A DNA stretch of 64,000 nt from Neoceratodus forsteri (Eukaryota; Chordata; Ceratodontiformes; Ceratodontidae): contig CM028131.1 in the NCBI GenBank assembly GCA_016271365.2, positions 283,710,001 through 283,774,000 of the forward strand. Direction: 5' to 3'. The notes beneath the pieces were generated by a model, which was given only the letters and a program-made list of their open reading frames with translations, did no database searches and was not told where the DNA came from. Positions 55,600 to 64,000 of the stretch are shown here, piece by piece. Position numbers and translations under genes: made by a program. Position 1 is the first letter of the stretch. Each line of letters starts with the position of its first letter.

Positions 55600-56060
55600 C
55601 CCAAGCATGGCTGTGTTGAATTGCAATTATGCCTTGAGAGATTTTCTCTGCTTTTCCTAATGTTCTTAAGCAATTTAGATTTCTCTCCTCTACACTGCCA
55701 TTCAAACCACCTAGTATTACATTTACCATTAGTATAAAGACATAAATAGAACAGAATGAACTTAAGAGTACAGCGAGTCTAACAAAACATATTTCTGCCA
55801 TAGTTTGAGTTGAAAAATCCTCTTGCAGTAAAAGATCTACATAAAGTAGTGACAGCTCATCCAGCTTGAGAGAAAAACCCTCACTCCATTGGACCCTCCT
55901 TCTATTCCTAATCACATATGATGAGGTATATCTGTAATAGCCCCTACTGTTTTATTGTGAGGCTTAAAGTAATCCTTAGAGAAAGCAATGCTTAAGGCTT
56001 TCGCTTACAATAGGAAGATGTTTCAATTTAATATACTTACTTTTCGGATTATTCTTTCGA
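55600..56060 (-). pseudogene. Probable EN-RT linker of the LINE that hosts the L2 copy
   Basis: On the minus strand WSEGFSLKLDELSLLYVDLL, FSTQTMAEICFVRLAVLLSS and RNLNCLRTLGKAEKISQ are open from 55,915 to about 55,600. The composition and position fit the linker that would precede RKIYKTLLHSK at 51,957, with the L2 copy inserted between the two. This is inference; no catalytic motif is present. Confidence 0.45.
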
Positions 56061-57600
56061 CACCGTGCATACTCATTGGTGAGCCTCTCAACCCAAATTT
56101 CAGCCACAGTAACACTTTTGCACCTCTCCCATAGTGTCTAGAAGCTCTCAGCCCATGTTGTATTTGAGTTATACTCATCCCTACATATAACAGGTAATGC
56201 AGCTGGGAAAGACATTAGGGTGTGTTTAACTCTATACTCCATGCTCTATGACCTCTATGAGCTATATTTTATTTATTTATTTATTGAAATGTTTCACCAG
56301 GAAGGCACATTGAACAACAAGTTGCTTGTCTCCCGGTGCAACCTGGGGTGGTACAGAGTGTGAAAACAGTGATTCTACATATAGTTACAGTTACATCCAA
56401 GGGGGAATGTGCAGATAATAGACAACAAGGTCATCAACACACTGTTGGATTGGCGAGTACAGTCAGACACTGGTATACATTACATTTAAGAAAATAAACA
56501 ATTAAAGTGCTATTGGAGGCAGAGTAAGGGGGACTGTGGGGCTATGAAGGGGAAGGAGAAACAGAGGGGGTCAAGACAGAGGGGGCCAAGACTAGTGCCA
56601 GAACGGTTACTTAACCCAGCTGAGAGGTGCTTTAGAACCAGTCTAGTGTGAGGTGAGGCAATAGCTGTGTTAATCAGCAATCTAGCTCAGGACTTAATAG
56701 GGATAAGGGCAGGCTATGTAAGTGCAAAGGTGTACAAAGGGGGACCAGATGACGGGGAGAGAAGTGGAGGAAAGGGAGAGGAGGAAATTTCTTGCCTTGA
56801 TCTGACCCCTCCAGGATGTTGGAGAACCCTGCCAGAAGCAGGACCAGGTGATGACATTTAGGTAGAGGAGGAACAGGGAGGAGGTTAGGTAGGTTAAGAG
56901 GGGGAATGTTATGCCTAGCTCTATCCCCCCCAGGATGTTGAGAACCCTGCCAGAGGCAGAACCAGGCGTAGACCATTGGATGAGAGAGGAGGAGGGATGG
57001 AGGCAGGTGAATAGCAGGTGATAGTTGGTAGAAAAATAGGTAGGTGTGGGGGAGAAAGGGAAGGAAAAACATGCAAGAAATAGCACCTCCAGGATGCTGA
57101 GAACCCTGCAAGGGAGAAGATCTTTGGCATGGATAATTAGTAAGAGAAGATGGAGGGGGAGGCAGTAGTGAAACAGGGTAAAGACAAGGGGGGCTTTATA
57201 GGTGGAGGGTTGGGTATCGAGCTGAGAAAACATGCTCAAAGAAGGTAGCTTAAGGAGGATTAAAGTAGGCGCAGCTAGAGGAGAGATGGTTATGCAGAGC
57301 GGATGTGAAGGAAGGGAAGGGGGAGGAGGAGGAGTGCCGTATTTGGGTGGGTAAATAGTTCCAGAGTTTCAGTAAGTGGTGGGAGAAACCAGTCTGTCCT
57401 ATGAGAGTGGAACGGTGGGGGACTAGCAAGGTACGAGGATCAGTGGATCTGAGGTAATGGGAGGGAGGGGCAGGGGTAGAGTTGGAGCATGAGAGATAGG
57501 TGGGACGTTATATATGACTCAAAGCAGTTTCTCAAAGAAAAAATATAGCAATCATAAGTTTTGTTGGAAACTTCTTCAGAATTCTGAAAATATGCTTAGA
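56061..57600 (-). mobile_element. Probable LINE 3' end with a degenerate minisatellite
   Basis: At 56,270-56,300 the plus strand reads TTTATTTATTTATTGAAATG then TTTCACCAGGAAGGCACATT. On the minus strand this is a 3' end with an (AAAT)n tail. A similar 3' end is, as I recall, common in amphibian genomes. Further in, a block CCAGGATG(T/C)TG(A)GAACCCTGCC recurs near 56,812, 56,930 and 57,088, spaced about 118 and 158 bases, giving three units of a degenerate repeat. No coding frame is credible; the open frame at 56,694-57,239 only mirrors this repeat. Confidence 0.45.
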
Positions 57601-57689
57601 GCATGGCTAGCTCACTCGATAAGAAATATTCAACATGGGCTCCTGCACACCAGAATTGTCCAGTTTCTCTCAGTTCCCCTGCCATAGGA

Positions 57690-58560
57690 AGAATACATCA
57701 CTTACAGTATATATCTCTTCCACTCTCTTATGTACTTATGATAAGGATTTGTCTCTGGGTTGAGTATATGCTTTGTTTCAAAGCCATAGACATATGAGTT
57801 TGTGTAACTTGGAGCCATGGGGCTCCTCATGGCTATTCCTTTTTGTTGTTCATAAAAAGTATTTTCAAACATAAAATAGTTCTTATGTAGGACTATCTTG
57901 GCCAGTGACTTGAGACGTCTTGTGAGTGGTTTGGTTCCCTGGGGTCTAGTGTCCAGCATGTGACTCATGTGTCCTATGCCCTCTGTGTGCAGAATCGATT
58001 TGTAAAGGTCTTTGATATTATATGTGACCAGTATACAGTCTTTTACTGTCCACGGGTGTTGATTCCCTCTAAGATTTCAGTCACATGGGAACTATCCCTT
58101 ACATATGTAGATATATTCTGAATAAGTGGTTGAAGATAATTGTTAATGTAGGTTGAGATGGGCTGTAACATGGACCCAGTGCATGACATCATGGGCCTTC
58201 CTAGAGGAATTCTCTCCTTCTTGTGTGTCTTATGGTTACCACAAAAGATGGGTATTTTGAGATGTTTTTGCATGATATAGTCTCCCTCCCATTCTTCCAT
58301 CCAGTTGATTGTTGCCAACGCTTCTATAAGATCTCGAATCTCACACAGCAATGCCAGGCACCCACCAATCAAGGGGCACACTAGGATAACTTAATCTACA
58401 CAGTGTGCGATATACTGTCTGACTGGTACCAGTACTAAAACTATAGTTGTATGCATGAAATGGCAGTAAATTGACTCGGGATACCATAAAGTCCTGGTGC
58501 AGACCTGGTACTCTAGCTATGTTGCCCAGGCTCTTTGGTGGTGAACGTGTTGACAATTAG
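57690..58560 (-). pseudogene. Penelope-like reverse-transcriptase fragment
   Basis: The minus strand from 58,381 reads IPIFCGNHKTHKKERIPLGR then MMSCTGSMLQPISTYINNYL, VRDSSHVTEILEGI, VTYNIKDLYKSILHTEGI, KNYFMFENTFYEQQKGIAM and APSYTNSYV, up to REWKRYI near 57,706. This matches the Penelope-like order: K.HK, GRP..S, S.L.P.S.Y...LQPL, Y.R.(T/S)..H, then Q..G.AM(G)SP.AP. The first palm Asp is Asn (TYNIKDL). The catalytic YIDD is disrupted just after RYI by an inserted, frameshifting stretch at about 57,699-57,709. Upstream sequence to 58,556 is less certain. No GIY-YIG endonuclease is seen. Confidence 0.8.
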
Positions 58561-61500
58561 CAAGCTTGCATTTTAACCCCCTAAAAGGACATGGTGCGCC
58601 AGCACAATTAAAGAAAACTTCAGTTCCATAATGGGAATTACTTTAAAACCAACTATTTGATCCAAACGAGGTCACTGTAATCCAAATGGCAGAAGTACAA
58701 AGACCCCAGCCAGCAATGCCAGCACTCACATGGCCCATGGATGCAGCAGCTCAATCAAGGTGTGAACCAGCACACAGCAGCAGGTTGAACAGTATTCAAA
58801 GATTAGGCCCTAGTGGCCTGGAGATGAAGCACTTCGGACTTGGTCTCAGATGCTTTGCAGTTGCACAGGTCTTCTGGTTCAACTCTCATAACACCATCAC
58901 AGGAGTACTTTGCAGTGGCTTCATGATTCACAAGAAGTGACCCCCATGGTCCTACTTCCCTCCGAATCGAGAGTACCCATGTACTCAGGGCATGTGCCCA
59001 GTGACTCCCCATTCTCTGATTCACCCCACTTGATAAGGGCTAGCAGGCTTCCTACCTGGCTCCACAGAATACCAATGGAGATTCAGGTCTCTGTCTCCAA
59101 TTTCTCAGCTCAGCAGCTTTCTTGGGGTTGAATCTCTCAGGTTTGCTCGCAGCTGCTTTATTCTACAGAAAATGCCTCCACATGGACAGTTTTTCAACAG
59201 CTCACTTTTAGCAGGTGTCCCTCAGGCACAGTTCACAGAGATATGAGTCAAGGATAAAACTCACAGTATTTTAGGATAGCGAACCCCGAACCCTTGAGAT
59301 GTCTCTCATGAGTAAGATCTGGCTAGGACTTGGGATTACTCACTCAGCCACAGGTCTGATCTCCTTCAGAGTCTCTCTCAGACTACCCCTTACTCTTCAT
59401 AAGCACAGAAATTTCTCTCAGAGATCTCATGTGTGATTTCTCAGAAAAGGTTGTCCATCAGTCCTTTTGCCCTATTCTGCCCTTTGATTAGCTCCCTGAG
59501 CCCACTAGTCCATTAAAGAGGTGCTATGATGTCATTTTTACCACAAGCCTTTGCTTAGCTTTGTTGAGCCTTCTAGCCCTATCATTGGCTGATTCCCGGG
59601 ATCAAGGGTAACAAAGATGGCCACAGCCATGCACTCTGAAGTAGCCTTAGGCTTTACATTTTTTGCTGTGCCCCAACTGTGTGCTGGTCCCCCTGGTGTT
59701 GTTGCAGCCCTCCTGAGCTGTTATCCAGTCTGTTCAGTGCACCAGTGGCATGGGGGAGAAATGAATGATGCTGGAAGGGTTGGATGGATCAAGGAGCACT
59801 GGCAACAAGCCACTGCTGCATGTGTTTCCACTCACATTAGTGGTGACATTTGTGTGGTACAGAAAGCATGAAAAAGAGAAGCTGTTTTATTGTTTTGGGT
59901 CCCCTCTGCCAGAACTCAGGAACCATGCTGAAGAAATGAAGCCTCAGCTGTAGAGATCAAGGGCACAGCAGGTGCCAAAGTCCAAGTTATACCCCACTCT
60001 GTGTCTCTCCCACCACCACACATTCAGTTGAGTGGGAGGGAGCCTGCAGTGATAACAGCAGTAACAGCAGTAATCAGGAGGGTAGCAGCAGTCCTTATAT
60101 TACATTAGTGCAGTAGCACCACTATTGTTAGAGTTGAGCAGGGGTTTCAATGTTAAACCCCAAACTGCACTTTAATAGCTTCACAACCGTTCAATGGACT
60201 TGCATGAAGTTTTGTATGTGCAGTCCCGAGGGCGGGATCTCTTGACTTGCCAAGTTTTGTTCTGGTCGTATATGAAGATTCTGAGAAACAGATAGCCACA
60301 AATGTGAAAAAATAGTGTTTTTTTTTTTTTTGCTGACATATATTTTTTTGTCATTGCTTAGTGGTGAGACAGTTTGGAATTTTGCTCTGAAGTTTTCAAG
60401 GTACAAAAGGCTTGGCCCACAGTGATGCCTTTCACTAGTTTTGTGAAAAAAATAATTATTAATCTGTTCCAAAGTTATACGATTTTAAAATTTTGGTTCT
60501 GAGCATGTTTAGCATGGCCTTTTAGAAAGCTGCATGGAACGAAAAAAGAATTTGGTCCCTACAAAAAAAGGATCTTTTTTGATATGGGGTAATCCTTTTT
60601 CATGGTGAAAAATTACTTTTTCATATAGTCACCATCTTGTTTCCATTTTTTTTAAATAGTTTTGAAAACCCATAAAAATGAGATTCTGCGGAGAGACCAA
60701 CACATGTATCTTGCTAATCAGGACCCCATTAGGTGGATTCTGCAGTTACTTTTTGGAAAAATGACCCAAAAATATGTTTTTTGTACATTTTAAAATCTTT
60801 TTTCGTGACTCAGTTTCCTTTTCCATATGGTTATATGAACAAATTCTGGTCAGATCCACCACAGCTGCGTAATGAAGTTAGTGAAGTTGTGTAGAATTGT
60901 TAAGGAGGTATGCAGAAACAACACAATGATTTGTAAGTAGTAAGATTTATTTTAGTTTCTGTTCTAAGGAAGGCATACACATTATTAGGAAAATATATGG
61001 AGGTGTACATTTTAATGGAAGGAATAGGAAGCTTACAAAACAACCCCAAAGCAAATGCCACTGATGTGTGTGCTATCCCGGAAGATATTGGCCAGACAGC
61101 CATATATTAAAGAAAACAGAATTGCACATATCCCAATATTGCAAAGCATCAAGGGAAACATATGCAAATCCCCATGATGATGATACAGAAGGTGGCAGTA
61201 CATGAAAAAGTAATGGCTGGCATATGTTCAGCCTTGGGATTATTTACACAGTTTTTTTTAGAGAAACAGGGTTTTTGTCCATGAGGTGATGTAAGTTATA
61301 TTTAAGCAATGTGTTGATGTCAGGAAGTCAGGTGTAACGATGATGGACTGTTAGAGAAAATGTGATATTAACTTTCAAAGGCGGTCACTTTTGATAAAGA
61401 CAAGGTAGTTATGCTTGTGATAATGGGAATATTAGGAAAGTATGAGGTCTACGCAGAAGTGGAGTACAAATATGCACAGTTTCATAAGTATGTGCTCAGA

Positions 61501-61582
61501 GTTGAGGCAAATGTGATATGCAGGTTTATTTTAGAAATAGGTAAAGTAGCGATATATGCAATTAACAGAAAGATAGATAATT
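58561..61582. other. Unassigned DNA, about 3 kb
   Basis: No coding frame or known repeat recognised. The left part is balanced in composition; from about 60,100 it is AT-rich with a T-run at 60,318-60,331. No LTR-like ends or LINE tail until the (AT)n run. Confidence 0.5.
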
Positions 61583-61609
61583 ACATATATATATATATAT
61601 ATATATATA
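61583..61609 (+). repeat. (AT)n microsatellite at a CR1 3' end
   Basis: About twelve AT repeats directly followed by AGAAACATAGAAACATAG, the reversed CR1 tail. Either the LINE landed in the microsatellite or its tail seeded it. Confidence 0.92.
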
Positions 61610-62283
61610 GAAACATAGAAACATAGAAGTTGACGGCAGATAAGGACCTCAAGGCCCATCCAGTCTGCTCATTTCTTTTTCTACCTTATAAATGTGCCAT
61701 TGGCCTTTGCTCTGTCAGTGACCTATCTATTCATAGTCATTTGTATTGCTCCCTTATGCCTATCCATGCCTGTTTGAAGCCCTGCACTGTATTCATAGCC
61801 ACCACTTCTTGTGGTAAGCCATTCCATGCATCTACCACCCTTTCTGTGAAAAAGAATTCCTCACATTCCCCTTAATCGGCCTCCTCTAATCTCATGCTGT
61901 GTCCTCTTGTCCTGCTATTTTCTTATATTTAAACATGTTAGACTCTTTCACCTTGTTTATGCCCTTAAGGTGTTTAAATGTCTCGATCATATCACCTCTC
62001 TCCCTCCTTTGCTCAAGGGTATACATATTGAGCTCCGTTAATCTGTCCTCATACGTCTTGTGATGCAGTCCCTGCACCATTTTGGTTGCCCTTCTGACTG
62101 CCTCAATTTGGTTAATGTCCTTGTGAAGGTGTGGCCTCCAATACTGCACGAGTACTCCAGATGGGGCCTAACCAATGTCTTGTACAGAGGATTATTACCT
62201 CCCTCTTACGACTTGATACCCTACTAATACACCCTAACACCCCCTAGCCTTACCTACTGCTTTAGAGGTCTGCTTGGATGATT

Positions 62284-63237
62284 TTAGGTCATCAGTGATG
62301 ATGATGCCCAAGTCTCTTTCTTCCTTGTGACTGCTAGCAACTCCTCCCAGCCTATAAGTGGCTTCAGGGTTTCTTTTCCTATGTGCATGATTTTGCACTT
62401 CTTTGCATTAAATCCCAGTTGCCACTCTTCTGACCATTCTGCTAGTTTATCCAGATCTCTTCTCATTCTGCCCACCCCATCTGGATCATCTACTCTGTTG
62501 CAGATCTTGGTGTCATCTGCAAACAGACAAGCCTTACCCTCTAGTCCATCTGCGAGGTCACTAATGAAGATGTTGAATAGGACTGGCCCCAGGACTGATC
62601 CCTGAGGTACCCCACTTGTGACTTGCATCTCTTCTGACTGTATACCATTTACCACCACTCTCTGTTTTCTGCCAGTCAACCAGTTTGCCACCCAGTTGAC
62701 CAACTTCTGACCCACCCCGAGCCTACCCAGCTTATTTATCAATCTTCTATGTGGAACAGTGTCAAAAGCTTTGCTGAAGTCAAGGTAGGCAACATCAACT
62801 GCTCCCCCTTGGTCCACCGCTCTGGTTACCCAGTCAAAGAAATCTATGAGATTAGTTTGACAGGACCTTCCTTTTGTAAACCCATGCTGTCTTGGATCCT
62901 GTGCTCCTATGGATTCCAGGTGTTGCACTATCCTTTCCTTAAGGAGTGCCTCCATAATCTTGCCCACTACTGAGGTAAGACTGACTGGTCTGTAGTTCCC
63001 CGCCTCCTCCCTGCTACCACTCTTGTGGAGTGGGATCACATGAGCCCTTCTCCAGTCTTCTGGGACCTCTCCTGTGCTCAGAGACTCACTAAACAATTCT
63101 GCTAATGGCTCTGCTAGTTCCTCCTTTAGCTCCTTAAGTACCCTGGGATGTATGCCATCATGTCCCATTGCCTTATCCACCCTGAGCTTAGCAAGCTCTT
63201 GTAGGACCCTTTCTTTTGTGAAGGGAGTAGTGCTCAC
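62284..63237 (-). CDS. CR1 reverse transcriptase, open 317 codons (partial ORF2)
   Basis: The open frame covers the whole RT core: KAMGHDGIHPRVLKEL, VIPLHKSGS, NYRPVSLTSVVGKIMEALLK, QHGFTKGRSCQTNLIDFF, VAYLDFSKAFDTVPHRRL (first catalytic Asp), SGVPQGSVLGPVLFNIFISD, catalytic FADD in ACLFADDTKICNRVD (near 62,530), and FNAKKCKIMHIGKE. All RT catalytic residues are intact. The linker upstream (63,767-63,335) is in other frames with stops, and the C-terminal part (62,149-61,892; LTELNMYTLEQRRERGD) is also frameshifted. As a whole, ORF2 is therefore broken even though this block is intact. The first Met is not necessarily a true start. Confidence 0.88.
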   Translation of the reverse strand: MSTTPFTKERVLQELAKLRVDKAMGHDGIHPRVLKELKEELAEPLAELFSESLSTGEVPEDWRRAHVIPLHKSGSREEAGNYRPVSLTSVVGKIMEALLKERIVQHLESIGAQDPRQHGFTKGRSCQTNLIDFFDWVTRAVDQGGAVDVAYLDFSKAFDTVPHRRLINKLGRLGVGQKLVNWVANWLTGRKQRVVVNGIQSEEMQVTSGVPQGSVLGPVLFNIFISDLADGLEGKACLFADDTKICNRVDDPDGVGRMRRDLDKLAEWSEEWQLGFNAKKCKIMHIGKETLKPLIGWEELLAVTRKKETWASSSLMT

Positions 63238-64000
63238 CTCCCTCCCCCTGTGTCCATGATGCTGAGCTGTGGGCCCTGCCCTACCTTCTCTTCAGTAAAT
63301 ACTGAGCAAAAGTATCTATTTAGGATAGATGCCTTTACAGGGTCCTCCTCCTCACATGCTCCCTTTTCTCCATTAAGCTTAGCAATACCCCTCTGGACTT
63401 TCTCCTTTCACTAATGTATCTATAGAAAGTCTTGTCACCTTCTTTTACTGTTCGTGCTAGTGTTTCCTCAGTTTGGGACTTTGCCTGCCTTACTGCCTTC
63501 CTGCTTCCCTTAGGGCAGTTTGGTATGCCTCCTATCTTCATCCTGCTGTGTTCCCTTATATTTTCTGAAGGCCAGCCTTTTGGCTCTGACCTTTTCTGCT
63601 ACTGTATTTGAGAACCAAAGTGGTTTCCTTCTTCTTTTGCACTTCCTTTTCTGTCTAACACAATGGGATGTTGCTTCAAGTATTGTATCCTTAATGCTTG
63701 CCCACTTTGCCTGTACCTCCTCACCTGTGTTTCTTTTTGCCAGGGCTAGCTTAACTCTGTTGGCCATCTTATCAAAGTCAGCTCCTCTGAAGTCCCATAT
63801 TTTGCCTTGGAATGGGATGATTTAGATGTAGTAGCCAAATTGAACCATACCATGTGATGGTCACTGGCCCCCAGGTGACCTTCTACCTGGAGATCTGTGA
63901 TCCCTTCTTTGTTAGTCAGTACTAGATCTAGGATAGCCCTGTCTCTTGTGGGTTGCTGTACCAGTTGTTTGAGGCCCTCCCTGCAGGGAATCCACTATGA
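63238..64000 (-). pseudogene. CR1 ORF2 upstream part: endonuclease end and basic linker
   Basis: At 63,767-63,510 the minus strand reads ANRVKLALAKRNTGEEVQAK, KRKCKRRRKPLWFSNTVAEK and VRAKRLAFRKYK, the basic linker with its PLWF motif. At 63,541-63,335 it reads RQAKSQTEETLARTVKEGDK and TFYRYISERRKSRGVL. Upstream, DFRGADFDKM and SDHHMVWFN belong to the end of the endonuclease. Frame changes separate the pieces. The N-terminal endonuclease motifs are beyond the window. Confidence 0.85.

Larger units (their letters stand above)
61608..64000 (-). mobile_element. CR1-like LINE, running off the window
   Basis: The tail and TTGACGGCAGATAAGGACCT are at the left end. The minus strand carries ORF2 up to the endonuclease end at the window edge, where ILDLVLTN- and SDHHMVWFN-like blocks appear near 63,930-63,840 in changing frames. 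It is the best preserved CR1 here. The 5' end is beyond the window. Confidence 0.93.

Noticed and set aside
56694..57239. A 181-codon minus-strand open frame with hydrophobic stretches
   Set aside because: Its repeats mirror the three-unit degenerate minisatellite; no known domain and biased composition.

Overview
The window is vertebrate-type nuclear DNA built almost wholly from transposable elements. I see no host protein-coding gene, tRNA, rRNA or CRISPR array. The mix of CR1-like and L2-like LINEs, two Ty3/gypsy LTR retrotransposon families with long LTRs, a Penelope-like fragment and many simple repeats points to a large, repeat-rich genome. The CR1 3' ends (TTTCTATG-type tails followed by a GGCAGATAAGG stretch) and the 3' end near 56.3 kb remind me of amphibian or lungfish repeats. 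That is a recollection, not a test, and I cannot name the species.

Layout. 1-6.9 kb is unassigned DNA with one CR1 3' fragment and a short direct repeat. 6.9-14.7 kb is a CT/CA-rich minisatellite split by a nearly full-length CR1 LINE (minus strand, ORF1 esterase plus ORF2). That CR1 is itself split by a second CR1 that landed inside the esterase motif of ORF1. 14.7-16.9 kb is unassigned DNA, a tetranucleotide microsatellite and a LINE reverse-transcriptase fragment.

16,883-48,142 is one Ty3/gypsy element ('element A') swollen to 31 kb by three insertions. Its 2.7 kb LTRs start TGTAAC and end GTTACA. Its gag resembles the PNMA protein family, and its pol has the usual order protease, RT, RNase H, integrase. 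The first insertion is a complete second Ty3/gypsy element ('element B', 19,663-26,944) with 1,150 bp LTRs and a CCCCC target duplication. Its capsid region is SCAN-like and its integrase lies before the RT, the Gmr1 arrangement. The second is a truncated minus-strand LINE that separates the integrase catalytic residues of A. The third is a 10.8 kb plus-strand L2-like LINE in the 3' LTR of A. Its whole 5' part is a tandem array: five units of about 75 bp, then eight monomers of about 800 bp arranged as two copies of a four-monomer higher-order repeat. The undisturbed 5' LTR of A is a built-in empty site that fixes both ends of this LINE.

48.1-64 kb holds another CR1, a candidate solo LTR, an L2 LINE nested in an older LINE, an orphan LINE 3' end, a Penelope-like RT fragment, about 3 kb of unassigned sequence, and a CR1 with an open RT frame that runs off the window.

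All coding regions carry stops or frameshifts, except the RT of the last CR1, which is open as far as it can be read. Nothing here looks like a functioning operon or host pathway. The interest lies in retroelement architecture: gag types related to the sources of the domesticated PNMA and SCAN families, an apparent LINE promoter array with higher-order structure, and a readable order of insertions.
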